Part shown: positions 1-10,020 of the stretch, in pieces
How the letters are laid out: each line of letters opens with the position of its first letter
Numbering within the stretch: position 1 is the stretch's first letter
Origin: an uncultured Alsobacter sp.
GTDB lineage: Bacteria > Pseudomonadota > Alphaproteobacteria > Rhizobiales > Beijerinckiaceae
Length of the DNA: 64,000 nucleotides
Assembly (NCBI RefSeq): GCF_945952055.1
Contig: NZ_CAMFHB010000004.1
Coordinates: 154,206 to 218,205 of the forward strand
Reading direction: 5' to 3'
The notes under the pieces: model-generated
Databases searched by the model: none
Seen by the model: the letters and a program-made list of their open reading frames with translations, nothing else
What the model was told of the DNA's origin: nothing
Program-made: the position numbers and the translations under genes

Positions 1-1491
1 GCCGGCCCCGAGTCGATCGACCCGCACTTCACGGCGTCGGGCACCCACGCCGAGGCGCTCAAGCACGTGTTCGACACGCTGGTGTGGTCGGGCGACAAGC
101 TGCAGCTCGAGCCGCGGCTGGCCGAGAGCTGGAAGCCGCTGAACGACACGACCTGGGAGTTCAAGCTGCGCAAGGGCGTGAAGTTCCACGACGGCTCGGA
201 CTTCACCGCCGAGGACGTGAAGTTCTCGATCGAGCGCATCCCGACCGTCTCCGGCCCGAACCCGACGACCATCTACGTCCGCCGCGTGAAGGAGACGAAG
301 ATCGTCGATCCCCACACGCTGCACATCGTGACGGACGGCCCGGCGCCGAATCTGCCGAACGATTTCATCCGCCTGTTCATCGTGTCCTCGAAGGCCGCCG
401 CCGGCCTGACCAAGGACAACGCCAACGAGGCGTTCAACACCGGCAAGGCCGCCATCGGCACCGGCCCCTACAAGTTCGTCTCGTGGACGCCCAAGGAGCA
501 GCTCGTTCTCGATCGCTTCGACGGCTACTGGGGCGGCGCCCAGCCCTGGCAGAAGGTGGTGCGCAAGGAGCTGCCGAACGATGCGGCCCGCGTGGCGCAG
601 CTGCGCGCCGGTCAGGTCGACATGATCGTGCGCGCGCCCGCCGCCGACGTGCCCACGCTGGAGCGGGACAACACGCTGGCGATCGTGAAGGGCGACACGG
701 TCTACGTGTTCTACGCCGAGTTCGACATGCGCGAGAAGCCGCCGCAGATCACGGCTAAGGACGGCTCGGCGCTGCCGGCCAACCCCTTCCGCGACCAGCG
801 CGTGCGTGACGCGGTCGACCTGGCCATCGACAAGGCGGCGCTGGCCGAGGTGGCCATGGAAGGCCTGGGCAAGCCCGCGAGCCAGCTCGTGACGCCCGGC
901 ATCTTCGGCTACAACGACAAGATCCCGGTCACCAAGCCCGACCTGAACAAGGCCAAGGAGCTCCTCGCCGCGGCCGGTTTCAAGGACGGCTTCAAGGTGA
1001 CGTTCAGCTTCACCAACGATCGCCTGCCGGGCGACCGCGCGGTGGGCACCGCGATCGCCCAGATGCTGGCGCGCATCGGCATCGAGGTGGTGGCCAACGC
1101 CCAGCCGGGCGCCGTGCTGTTCCCGGCCCGCACCCGCGGCGACCTGTCCTTCGTGATGTCGGGCTGGGGCACGCTGACGGGCGAGGCCAACTACACGCTC
1201 TCCTCGCTGATGCACTCCAACGCCCCGAACCTGAAGCTCGGCGCGTTCAACTGGCGCGGCTATCTCAACCCCGAGATGGACAAGATGCTGCAGGCCGCGG
1301 CGGTCGAGATGGACGAGGCCAAGCGCCGCAAGCTGCTCGAGGACGCCAACGAACTGTCCATCAAGGACAAGCCGCTGATCCCGCTCGCCGCGGTGTCGTC
1401 GGCCTGGGCGCTGCGCAAGGACAAGGTGAAGATGGTCCGCACGCGCTCCGACGAGGACAGCCTCGCCATGGACGTGGTGCCGGCGAAGTAG
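1..1491 (+). CDS. ABC transporter substrate-binding protein, peptide/nickel type (family 5), 5' partial
   Basis: Periplasmic binding protein of the SBP_bac_5 family, which captures peptides, opines or similar solutes for the importer encoded just downstream. The frame is open from base 1, so the N-terminus and signal peptide lie outside the window; the GTG at 67 is internal. Family hallmarks are visible: the early PESIDPH segment, then AESWKPLNDTTWEFKLRKGV and KFHDGSDFTAEDVKFS, and later GTGPYKF. A perfect stem-loop follows 10 bases after the stop, then a dyad repeat, then the two permeases. The substrate cannot be told from sequence; a peptide-like solute is the default for the family. Confidence 0.93.
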   Translation, partial: AGPESIDPHFTASGTHAEALKHVFDTLVWSGDKLQLEPRLAESWKPLNDTTWEFKLRKGVKFHDGSDFTAEDVKFSIERIPTVSGPNPTTIYVRRVKETKIVDPHTLHIVTDGPAPNLPNDFIRLFIVSSKAAAGLTKDNANEAFNTGKAAIGTGPYKFVSWTPKEQLVLDRFDGYWGGAQPWQKVVRKELPNDAARVAQLRAGQVDMIVRAPAADVPTLERDNTLAIVKGDTVYVFYAEFDMREKPPQITAKDGSALPANPFRDQRVRDAVDLAIDKAALAEVAMEGLGKPASQLVTPGIFGYNDKIPVTKPDLNKAKELLAAAGFKDGFKVTFSFTNDRLPGDRAVGTAIAQMLARIGIEVVANAQPGAVLFPARTRGDLSFVMSGWGTLTGEANYTLSSLMHSNAPNLKLGAFNWRGYLNPEMDKMLQAAAVEMDEAKRRKLLEDANELSIKDKPLIPLAAVSSAWALRKDKVKMVRTRSDEDSLAMDVVPAK

Positions 1492-1501
1492 GTCACGACG
1501 C

Positions 1502-1525
1502 CGGGCGCCCCACAGGGGGCGCCCG
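1502..1525 (+). terminator. Perfect 10-bp stem-loop behind the binding-protein gene
   Basis: CGGGCGCCCC, loop ACAG, then GGGGCGCCCG form a perfect hairpin 10 bases after the stop codon. There is no T-run, so it is more likely an mRNA-protecting or attenuating hairpin that lets the binding protein be made in excess over the permeases than a full intrinsic terminator. Confidence 0.55.
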
Positions 1526-1542
1526 ATACCTGCCCCCCAAAC

Positions 1543-1632
1543 CGTCCTGCCCGGGCTTGGCCCGGGCATCCACGACTTTGCCGGGGCCGTCCTCAAGTCG
1601 TGGGTGGCCGGGCCAAGCCCGGCCATGACGCT
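1543..1632. repeat. Dyad repeat, copy 1 (CCCGGGCTTGGCCCGGG family)
   Basis: Two inverted half-units face each other. The left half contains CCCGGGCTTGGCCCGGG then CCACGACTT. The right half contains AAGTCGTGG then GGCCGGGCCAAGCCCGGCC. Each half has its own GC hairpin, and the two halves can also pair with each other. Seven other recognisable copies occur in this window, all intergenic. Confidence 0.85.
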
Positions 1633-1703
1633 TGAGAGATGCAGCCTGGGTGAACGGGAGCCTACGTCCCCGAGCCCCTTCCATTCACCACCCCCGGAGC
1701 GCC

Positions 1704-2678
1704 ATGCTCGGATTCATCATCCAGCGTCTGCTGCAGGCCTTGCTCGTCATGCTGGCCATGTCGGCGCTCGTCTTCGTCGGCGTCTATGCGATCGGCAACC
1801 CGATCGACGTGATCATCTCGCCCGACGCGACGCAGGACATCCGCGCCCAGGCGATCGCCCGCTACGGCTTGGACAAGCCGCTGTGGGAGCAATACTTCAT
1901 CTTCATCGGCAACCTGCTGCGCGGCGACCTCGGGCGCTCCTTCGTGTTCGGCATGCCGGTGGTCCAGCTCATCATGAGCCGCCTGCCGGCGACCCTCGAG
2001 CTCACCCTCGTCGCCGTGATCGGTGCCACCCTGATCGGCGTGCCGCTGGGCATCTATGCCGGCTACCGGCCCGAGAGCCCCGCTGCCAAGGCCATCATGA
2101 CCGCGTCGATCCTGGGCTTTTCGGTGCCGACCTTCTGGATCGGGCTGCTGCTCATTCTCACCTTCGCCGTTTGGGGCGGCATGCTGCCGGCCGGCGGACG
2201 CGGCGACACCGTCAGCGTGTTCGGGGTCGAGTGGAGCGTGCTGACGCTCAATGGCTGGAAGCACCTGCTGCTGCCGGCCTTCAACCTCGCCCTGTTCAAG
2301 TTCGCGATGATGGTGCGCCTGTCGCGGGCCGGCACGCGCGAACTGATGCTCACCGACACGGTGAAATTCGCGCGCGCCGCCGGCCTGTCCGACGCCACCA
2401 TCCTGCGCCGGCACGTCCTGAAGCTCATCTCCATCCCGATCGTCACCGTGTTCGGGCTCGAGTTCGGCTCCACCCTCGCCTTCGCCGTCGTCACCGAGAC
2501 GATCTTCTCGTGGCCGGGCGTCGGCAAGCTCATCATCGACAGCATCAACTCGCTCGACCGGCCGGTGATGGTCGCCTACCTCGTGCTGGTGGCGGCGCTC
2601 TTCGTCACCATCAACGTGGCGGTCGACCTCGTCTACGCGCTGCTCGATCCACGCCTGCGGCCGGGAGAGCGCTCATGA
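1704..2678 (+). CDS. ABC transporter permease, DppB/OppB type
   Basis: Inner-membrane permease (324 aa) of the peptide/nickel importer. It starts with a hydrophobic helix (MLGFIIQRLLQALLVMLAM), followed by the short periplasmic region and about five more membrane segments. The cytoplasmic coupling motif KFARAAGLSDATILRRHVLK, the EAA loop that docks on the ATPase, is clear near residue 225. The frame is open upstream of 1704, but the first upstream codons encode repeat DNA, so the ATG at 1704 is chosen; GGAG lies just before it. The stop overlaps the next start (ATGA), indicating translational coupling. Confidence 0.93.
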   Translation: MLGFIIQRLLQALLVMLAMSALVFVGVYAIGNPIDVIISPDATQDIRAQAIARYGLDKPLWEQYFIFIGNLLRGDLGRSFVFGMPVVQLIMSRLPATLELTLVAVIGATLIGVPLGIYAGYRPESPAAKAIMTASILGFSVPTFWIGLLLILTFAVWGGMLPAGGRGDTVSVFGVEWSVLTLNGWKHLLLPAFNLALFKFAMMVRLSRAGTRELMLTDTVKFARAAGLSDATILRRHVLKLISIPIVTVFGLEFGSTLAFAVVTETIFSWPGVGKLIIDSINSLDRPVMVAYLVLVAALFVTINVAVDLVYALLDPRLRPGERS

Positions 2679-3553
2679 CGTCCGCTTCTCCCTTCGCCGG
2701 CGCCTGGCGCGAGTTCTGCGAGAACCGCACCGCCGTCCTGGCCCTCGCCGTGGTCGTGCTCATCGTGCTGGCCGCCGTGCTGGCACCCTGGATCACGCCG
2801 CAGAACCCCTACGACATCGGCACCTTGAGCCTGATGGATGCCCGCCGGCCCCCGGGCTACGTGGGCTCCGGGGGCTACGTCCACTGGCTGGGCACCGATG
2901 CCCAGGGCCGCGACCTCTATTCCGCCATCCTCTACGGCCTGCGCATCTCGATCCAGATGGGGCTCGCGGCCGGCCTCGTCTCCCTCGTCATCGGCGGCAC
3001 GCTGGGCATCGTCGCCGCCTATGCCGGCGGGCGGATCGAGACGGCGATCATGCGGGTCGTCGACCTGCAGCTCTCCTTCCCCGCGATCCTGCTGGCGCTC
3101 GTGCTGGTGGCGCTGCTCGGCCAGGGCAAGACGCAGCTCACCGCCGCCCTGGTGGCGGCCCAGTACGCCTATTTCGCCCGCACCGCCTACGGCGCCGCCT
3201 CTGCCGAGCGGCGCAAGGACTATGTCGAGGCGGCGCTCGCCATCCCGCTGTCCGGCCGGCGGATCGTCTTCCGCCACATCCTGCCCAACGTCATGCCGCC
3301 GCTGATCGTGGTGGCGACGGTGCAGATCGCCAACGCGATCTCGCTGGAGGCCACCCTCTCCTTCCTCGGGCTCGGGCTGCCCGTGACGGAGCCCTCGCTG
3401 GGCATGCTCATCTCCAACGGCTTCCAGTACATGATGTCCGGTCGCTACTGGATCTCGATCTACCCGGGCGTCGCGCTGATCGTCCTCATCGTCGCCATCA
3501 ACCTCGTGGGCGACCAGGTGCGCGACCAGTTCAATCCGAGGCTGAAGCGATGA
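2675..3553 (+). CDS. ABC transporter permease, DppC/OppC type
   Basis: Second membrane subunit (292 aa) of the same importer. The N-terminal region FAGAWREFCENRTAVLALAV matches the DppC N-terminal extension and first helix. HWLGTDAQGRDLYSAILYGL is the highly conserved family signature, and DYVEAALAIPLSGRRIVF is the EAA coupling loop. It starts inside the stop of the preceding permease (ATGA), and its own stop overlaps the following ATPase start by 4 bases, so the operon is tightly coupled. Confidence 0.94.
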   Translation: MTSASPFAGAWREFCENRTAVLALAVVVLIVLAAVLAPWITPQNPYDIGTLSLMDARRPPGYVGSGGYVHWLGTDAQGRDLYSAILYGLRISIQMGLAAGLVSLVIGGTLGIVAAYAGGRIETAIMRVVDLQLSFPAILLALVLVALLGQGKTQLTAALVAAQYAYFARTAYGAASAERRKDYVEAALAIPLSGRRIVFRHILPNVMPPLIVVATVQIANAISLEATLSFLGLGLPVTEPSLGMLISNGFQYMMSGRYWISIYPGVALIVLIVAINLVGDQVRDQFNPRLKR

Positions 3554-4514
3554 GCGCCCTCCTCGAGGTCGAGAACCTGGCGACCCACTTCTTCACCCGC
3601 GCCGGCGTGGTGAAGGCGGTGGACGGCGTCTCCTTCTCCGTGCGGCCCGGCCAGGTGGTGGGGCTCGTCGGCGAATCCGGCTCGGGCAAGTCCGTCACCG
3701 GCTATTCGCTCCTCGGGCTGGTCGATCCGCCGGGCCGCGTGGTGGGCGGTTCGATCCGCTTCGAGGGCCAGGACCTCGTCACGCTGCCACAGGACCGCCT
3801 GCGCGCGATCCGGGGCCGGCGCATCTCGATGGTGTTCCAGGACGCCACCGCGACGCTCAACCCCGTGCTGACCGTCGGCGAGCAGATGCTGCTCGTCGTC
3901 AAGGCGCACGAGGCGCTCTCCGACAAGGCGGGCCTGTCCCTGGCGCTCGACGCGCTGGGGCGGGTCGGCATCCCGGACCCGGCCTCGCGCCTGCGCTCCT
4001 ATCCCCACCAGCTGTCGGGCGGCATGCGCCAGCGGGTGGCGATCGCCATCGCGCTCCTGCACCGCCCCGCCCTCGTCATCGCCGACGAGCCGACCACCGC
4101 GCTCGACGTGTCGGTGCAGGCGCAGATCATCCACGAGATGCGCGAACTGGTGCGCACCTCCGGCACCGCGGTGATCTGGATCACCCACGACCTCGCCACC
4201 GTCTCGAGCCTCGCCGACGACATCCTCGTGATGTATGCCGGCCGGGTGGTCGAGAGCGGCCCGACCCGCACCATCCTGCGCTCGCCGCGCCATCCCTACA
4301 CGCTGGGGCTCCTCGACAGCGTGCCGAGCCGCAACCCGCCCGGCGTGGACCTTCCGCAGATCCCCGGCTCGACACCCTCGCTGCTGTCGCTGCCGCCCGG
4401 ATGCCCCTTCGCGCCGCGCTGCGGCTTCGCGACGGACGTCTGCCGCGAGATGCCGGCGGTGTCCCAGGCCGACGGGCGCACATGGCGCTGCCACCACCCG
4501 AGGGGAGTTGCGGC

Positions 4515-4518
<4 letters not shown>
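3550..4518 (+). CDS. ABC transporter ATP-binding protein, DppD/OppD type
   Basis: First of two ATPases (322 aa) powering the peptide-type importer. Walker A is GESGSGKS at residues 41-48, the signature is LSGGMRQRV, Walker B is LVIADEPTTALDV, and the H-loop is in WITHDLA. The C-terminal oligopeptide-transporter extension carries the expected cysteines (CPFAPRCGF, then WRCHHP), which bind an Fe-S cluster in some relatives. Length is normal for the family. Start and stop both overlap neighbours by 4 bases. Confidence 0.95.
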
Positions 4519-5528
<1,010 letters not shown>

Positions 5529-5576
5529 CGACACGCAGCCCGGACGCCTACGACTGTGACGGAACCGCTCTGAAGC

Positions 5577-5606
5577 CGTTGGTGGCCGGGCCAGACGCGG
5601 CCACGA
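5577..5606. repeat. Degenerate half-unit of the dyad repeat
   Basis: GTGGCCGGGCCAGACGCGGCC resembles the right half of the dyad family but the central CAAGC is altered. It sits between the converging importer operon and the GGGN-repeat protein gene and may act as a bidirectional end. Weak match. Confidence 0.35.
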
Positions 5607-6692
5607 TCAGGGGCTGACGACGGTGGTCGTCGTGGTCCCGGCGGTGCTCGTGCCGACGGCGGTCACCGTCGTCGTCGTGGTGGCGGCCGTCACGTCGCCG
5701 CTGCGGATCGCCTCGGCGGATTCCGCGAGGTCGGCCGCGGTCTTCTTGTCCATGTCGATGCCGAGATTGGCGTTCACCTGCTGGACGACGCCGGCAGTGA
5801 TCTCCTTGTTGGCCGCGGCGGCCAGGGCCGCGGCGGCGGCGTCGAGATCTTCCGGCTTCACCTCGGCCAGCGCCTTCCTGGCATCGTCGATCGCCTGCTG
5901 CGCGGCGGCGACGGCGGCGGTCGCCGCCGCGATCGCCACGGGGTCGTTCGCCTTCTGCGCCGCGGCGAGGGACTTCTCGGCCTTCGACAGGTCGGACATC
6001 GCCGAGGAGAGCGCCGACTGGGCCTTCGAGAAGCCGGACAGGGCGTCGAGATAGGCCGCGATGCGGCCCACCGCCGAGTTCGGCGCCGCGTTCCTCAGGG
6101 CCATCGGCGAGGCGTGGGAGGCGTTCAGGCGCCCGAGCGAGGCGGCCGACGCGAACGTCTGCCGGCTCCGGTCGCGGTTCCGGTCTTCCGTCTCCGTGGA
6201 CGAGCGGGACGCCGTGGCGCTGCGTCCCGTGCGGGTGTCGTCGTTGCGCGAGCGGGTCGACTGCTCCCGCGTCGAGCGGTCCCGGGTCGCATGATCCTGC
6301 CTGGCGTGGCTCTTGCCGAACACGCCGAACAGGCCATCCCAGGGTGCCGCGACATGGGCCGTTCCGGGCGCGGAGCCGGACCGACCGCGCGACTCGCCCG
6401 CCGTCGCGGCACTGCCGCGGGCGTCCGACGAATGGCCGCGGGACTCGGAGGCATTGCCGGCGGAGCTGCCGCCGCCATTGCCATGGCCGCCGCCGTTGCC
6501 GCCACCGTTTCCGCCCCCGTTCCCACCGCCGTTACCACCGCCATTGCCACCCCCGTTGCCTCCGCCATGGCCTTCGCCGCCGGCGGCAAGGGCGCCGGAG
6601 CTGGAGCCGAGAACGGCGGTGACTGCAGGAATGCCGGCGAGTGCGACAGACAGCGCGATGCGGGCAGCGACGGTGGTGAAGCGTTGAGCCAT
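5607..6692 (-). CDS. Secreted GGGN-repeat, alanine-rich protein of unknown function
   Basis: 361 aa, not assigned to a known family. A signal peptide covers about residues 1-37 (ending near SSGALA). A Gly/Asn run of GGGN units follows (about 43-75), then a Ser/Arg/Asp-rich low-complexity middle (80-190) and an Ala-rich helical section (about 220-310, KAEKSLAAAQKAND and similar), ending in a Thr/Val tail. AAGGGAGA lies 7 bases before the ATG. In the GGGN run the third codon bases differ while the residues stay fixed, which argues for a real coding gene. It is probably exported and could be a surface or adhesion protein; that role is inference. Confidence 0.7.
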   Translation of the reverse strand: MAQRFTTVAARIALSVALAGIPAVTAVLGSSSGALAAGGEGHGGGNGGGNGGGNGGGNGGGNGGGNGGGHGNGGGSSAGNASESRGHSSDARGSAATAGESRGRSGSAPGTAHVAAPWDGLFGVFGKSHARQDHATRDRSTREQSTRSRNDDTRTGRSATASRSSTETEDRNRDRSRQTFASAASLGRLNASHASPMALRNAAPNSAVGRIAAYLDALSGFSKAQSALSSAMSDLSKAEKSLAAAQKANDPVAIAAATAAVAAAQQAIDDARKALAEVKPEDLDAAAAALAAAANKEITAGVVQQVNANLGIDMDKKTAADLAESAEAIRSGDVTAATTTTTVTAVGTSTAGTTTTTVVSP

Positions 6693-6813
6693 GACGTGTC
6701 TCCCTTTTGATGCCGATCCTAGGGGGCCGGCACTGACGGGGACCTGACACGCGGCTTCATGGATCGTTCACCATGGACGACCCATCGCGGCCCTGCCGCG
6801 CAAGCTCAACCGA

Positions 6814-7242
6814 TCACGAAGACCGGGCGGCGACGGTCTTCATCTTGGCGACTTGTGCCGCGAGCGCGCTGCGATGCTGGCTCAGCGTCGCCTTCACCGT
6901 CGGATCTTGTTCGGAACGCAAAGCGTCATCATAGCTTTCGAGCGTGTTTTCTTCGCCGCTCGCGAAGGAATCCAGGGAGCCCTCGCCGAGACCGACGATC
7001 GCCGCCCTCGCCGTGATGACCGTCTTGTGTACGGTGCCCATCAGCGAGCCGTCCTCGTCCGGCCTGTCGCCGCGCGCGGCGAGGATCCTGTCCAGGTCGG
7101 CATGCGCGGTGGCGTGCAGACCGTCCACCGTCCGGAGCTCGGCGAGGACGGCGGGGTCCTCCGCCTTCTCGATGGCGGTGCGATAGCCCTCGCGCACGTC
7201 GACCAGCGCGGTATGGAGAGACAGCAAGGCGTCGTCGGACAT
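6814..7242 (-). CDS. DUF2383/PA2169-like four-helix-bundle protein
   Basis: 142 aa, fully helical in appearance. It begins SDDALLSLHTALVDVREGYRTAIEKAED, matching proteins of the DUF2383 (ferritin-like PA2169) type in length and pattern: paired helices with Glu/His residues (ESYDDALRSEQDP). Function is unknown in the family; some members are stress-induced. The start at 7242 (rather than 7293) is chosen because GGGAG lies about 8 bases upstream and family proteins begin near the first helix. It stands alone, tail-to-head behind the PhaC-like gene. Confidence 0.72.
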   Translation of the reverse strand: MSDDALLSLHTALVDVREGYRTAIEKAEDPAVLAELRTVDGLHATAHADLDRILAARGDRPDEDGSLMGTVHKTVITARAAIVGLGEGSLDSFASGEENTLESYDDALRSEQDPTVKATLSQHRSALAAQVAKMKTVAARSS

Positions 7243-7369
7243 TCGGGATCTCCCGTCTTTGCAAGTGTGGGTTGCCGGTTTGTACGGCTCCAATGCGCCA
7301 CGAGCCTGGCGGTTCCAGGTGCGCGCGCCCTTGCGACCCCGTGCGTGGGCCGAGACAGGCGAACGGGCC

Positions 7370-8470
7370 TCAGGCGTGTGGCCCCTCGTGGCCCTGCAGC
7401 CAGCGCGCGATGCGCGCCCAGGCCCCCGCCAGGCTGTCCCGTCCGAGAAAGAGCGGAAGATGGTCGCAGTCCGCCTGAAGGACGAGCATGTCGTGCGCCG
7501 GCGTTCCCACGAGATGACGGACGGCCAGGACCTGCCCGGGCGGCGCGATCGCGTCGCGACGTCCCGCCAGCAGGCACACGGGCCCCAGGACCGCGCGCAG
7601 GTCCGCCGTGCGCCCCAGCGCGGTGAAGTGGCCCGTCGCCAGCGCGTTGCCGCGGAACAGCTTCTCGAACACTTCGGTGAAATAGCGCCCCGGCAGGTCC
7701 ACCGCCCAGCCGTTCCAGGCCTGCAGCCGGTCGGCCAGCGCGGCCGGGGGCGACCCGCGGGACTGCAGGATCGCCTTCATCCCGGCCTCGTCGAGCGCGG
7801 CGATCCCCCAAGAGGCGAGCAGGTGGTGCGAGAGGGCCCGCCCTCCTCCCGCCGCCACGAGGGCGTCCACGACGGCGGGCGGCGTCGCCCGGGCCGCCTC
7901 GACCAGGAAGGACGGGGCCGCGTCGTAGTCGACCGGCGCGCCGGCGAGCACGAGCGAGGCCACCTTCGCCGCAAAGCGGGCCGCGAAGGCGAGCGACAGC
8001 CAGCCGCCCTGGCAGATGCCCACCAGCGCCGCCCTGCCGCCGAGGTCGTCGACGACGACGAGAAGGTCGGCGAGGCAGCTGTCGATGCCGAAGCCGGCCA
8101 TGGCGGGCGTCGCCGACCGCCATTCGGCCACCCAGACCTCGGGCAGTCCTTCCGCCAGCAGGCGCTCGACGATGGAGTGCCCGGGCGCGAGATCGACGAT
8201 GGAGGCATGGTGGAGCGCATAGGGCCCCACGATCAGCACGGGCGGCCCCGGCGCCTCGGCCCGGGCGCGCCGGCCGCCCCGTGCCGCGGGCATGCCGCGG
8301 GCGAAGCGCCTGAGGCGCAGGGTGGGCAGGTCGAGGACGATCTCGTTGTCGGTGGCGAAGGCGGGAGGCTCCCGCGCCTCGCCCTGGCCGAGGACGCCCC
8401 ACCACGCCTCGCTCGCGCGCCAGCCCGCCGTGAGCGGGAGCATCCAGGCCTGCAACGGATCGACGGCCAT
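7370..8470 (-). CDS. PhaC-like alpha/beta hydrolase (polyhydroxyalkanoate synthase-related)
   Basis: 366 aa alpha/beta-hydrolase fold protein. The nucleophile elbow is GICQGG with Cys153 instead of Ser, as in PHA synthases. The other triad candidates are Asp306 (GRRDAIAPP) and His337 (DCDHLPLFLG), also in the PhaC arrangement. It lacks the long N-terminal region of class I synthases, so it resembles the short PhaC/DUF3141-like group. No phaA, phaB, phaE or phasin gene is adjacent. Whether it polymerises hydroxyacyl-CoA or is a divergent acyltransferase or hydrolase cannot be decided from sequence. Confidence 0.72.
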   Translation of the reverse strand: MAVDPLQAWMLPLTAGWRASEAWWGVLGQGEAREPPAFATDNEIVLDLPTLRLRRFARGMPAARGGRRARAEAPGPPVLIVGPYALHHASIVDLAPGHSIVERLLAEGLPEVWVAEWRSATPAMAGFGIDSCLADLLVVVDDLGGRAALVGICQGGWLSLAFAARFAAKVASLVLAGAPVDYDAAPSFLVEAARATPPAVVDALVAAGGGRALSHHLLASWGIAALDEAGMKAILQSRGSPPAALADRLQAWNGWAVDLPGRYFTEVFEKLFRGNALATGHFTALGRTADLRAVLGPVCLLAGRRDAIAPPGQVLAVRHLVGTPAHDMLVLQADCDHLPLFLGRDSLAGAWARIARWLQGHEGPHA

Positions 8471-8780
8471 CGGAACGACTCCAGACGACTGCGGGACCGG
8501 GGGAAGGCAGCCGGAATACTACTCCAGATTGAGAGTTCTGGCACGAGCGCCGAGGCGCACGCCGGATGGCTCGCGCGGTCGTGACGGCCGAGGCCCTGCA
8601 ACTCCCCGGCCGTTCGCGCCGTTATGGCCGAGCCTCAGCAAGACCGCCGGCGCGAAACGCGCTAAAGAGCCCCGACCCCGAAACCGTTCTCATCCCGCGT
8701 CGCCAGCCGATCCCTCATTGCATTGCGCGTCCGCCACCCCCGGCATGGCCGGCGGCGGAGGCCCAGGAGCCTTCCCCTTC
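8471..8780. other. Intergenic region between divergent genes
   Basis: About 310 bases between the leftward PhaC-like gene and the rightward MFS gene. It must hold both promoters, but I see no convincing dyad, operator, RNA gene or small coding frame. A frame stays open through it from 8292, but without a plausible start or protein-like composition. Confidence 0.6.
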
Positions 8781-10004
8781 ATGTCCGCGACTCCCACGCC
8801 GCCGCCGGCCCATGCCCCCATGGGCTTTGCCGAGTTCGTCGCGATGACGGCGGCGCTCATGGCCCTCAACGCACTGGCCGTCGACATCATGCTGCCGGCC
8901 CTGCCGGAGATCGGCCGGGTGCTCGGCGTGGCCCACGACAACGACCGGCAGGTCGTGATCGGTGCCTACATGTGGGGCTTCGGCCTCGGCCAGGTCTTCA
9001 TCGGCACGATCTCCGACCGCTACGGGCGCAAGACCGTGCTGGTGATCGGCATCGCGGTCTACGTGCTCACGGCGCTCATCGCCGCCTCGGCGCCCACCTT
9101 CTCGCTCCTGCTGCTGGCGCGCTTCGTCCAGGGGCTGGTGTCGGCCGTGCCGCGGGTCATCACCACCTCGATCGTGCGCGACTGCTACAGCGGCCGGCGG
9201 ATGGCGAGCGTGGTGTCGCTGGCCATGACGATCTTCATGGCGGTGCCGATCCTGGCCCCGTCCATCGGGCAGGTGATCATGCTCGGCGCCTCCTGGCGCG
9301 CGATCTTCGGCTTCCTGGCGGTCTACGGCGTCGCGCTGGCGCTGTGGGTCTTCCTGCGGCTGCCCGAGACGATGAAGCCGGAGCAGCGCCGCGCGCTCGA
9401 CCCGCGCAGCATCGCCCACTCCTTCGCCGCGGTGCTGCGGCAGCGCCAGACCGTGGGCTATGCCACGGCCGGCGGGCTCATGTTCGGCGCCACGTTCTCG
9501 TTCCTGCTGTCGTCGCAGCAGATCCTGGCCGAGCTCTTCGGCCTAGGGACGATGTTCCCGCTGGCCTTCGCCGCGCTGGCGCTCGCCATGTCGGCCTCGT
9601 CCTTCGTGAACTCGCGGCTGGTGGGCCGGCTCGGCATGCGCCGCATCGTCCACAGCGCGGTGATCGCCTATGTGGCGCTGGCCGTGACGCTGGGGATCCT
9701 GGCCCGGCTCGGCGTCGCGCAGGCCGCCGTGGCCCTGCCGGTGATGGCCTGCATGGTGTTCGTGGTGGGGCTCGTCTTCGGCAACGTCAACGCGCTCGCG
9801 ATGGAGCCGCAGGGCGCCCAGGCCGGCACGGCCTCCTCGCTGATCGGCTCCTACACCACCCTGCTCGCCTCCACCCTCGCCTACTTCGTCGGCCAGGCCT
9901 TCGACGGGACCATCGTGCCGCTCACCACCGGCCAGGCGCTGATGGGCATCGCCTGCCTGCTGGTGATGGCGCTGACGGACAAAGGTCGCCTGTTCCGGAC
10001 GTGA
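8781..10004 (+). CDS. MFS drug-resistance-type transporter, Bcr/CflA family
   Basis: 407 aa with about 12 membrane segments. The N-terminal LAVDIMLPALPEIG and the loop 2-3 motif GTISDRYGRKTVLVIG are typical of Bcr/CflA multidrug exporters (14-TM-like signature in a 12-TM protein), as is ARFVQGLVSAVPRVITTSIVRD. It probably expels drugs or small metabolites by proton antiport. Start 8781 is supported by AGGAG 10 bases upstream; the longer open frame upstream overlaps the divergent gene and is not protein-like. It converges on the next gene with only 16 bases between stops. Confidence 0.9.
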   Translation: MSATPTPPPAHAPMGFAEFVAMTAALMALNALAVDIMLPALPEIGRVLGVAHDNDRQVVIGAYMWGFGLGQVFIGTISDRYGRKTVLVIGIAVYVLTALIAASAPTFSLLLLARFVQGLVSAVPRVITTSIVRDCYSGRRMASVVSLAMTIFMAVPILAPSIGQVIMLGASWRAIFGFLAVYGVALALWVFLRLPETMKPEQRRALDPRSIAHSFAAVLRQRQTVGYATAGGLMFGATFSFLLSSQQILAELFGLGTMFPLAFAALALAMSASSFVNSRLVGRLGMRRIVHSAVIAYVALAVTLGILARLGVAQAAVALPVMACMVFVVGLVFGNVNALAMEPQGAQAGTASSLIGSYTTLLASTLAYFVGQAFDGTIVPLTTGQALMGIACLLVMALTDKGRLFRT

Positions 10005-10020
10005 GGCCGCCGCGACGGGC

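Noticed and set aside
6440..6580. Possible CRISPR or tandem satellite
   Set aside because: The 12-base periodicity encodes GGGN in frame with synonymous drift; there are no spacers and no cas genes.
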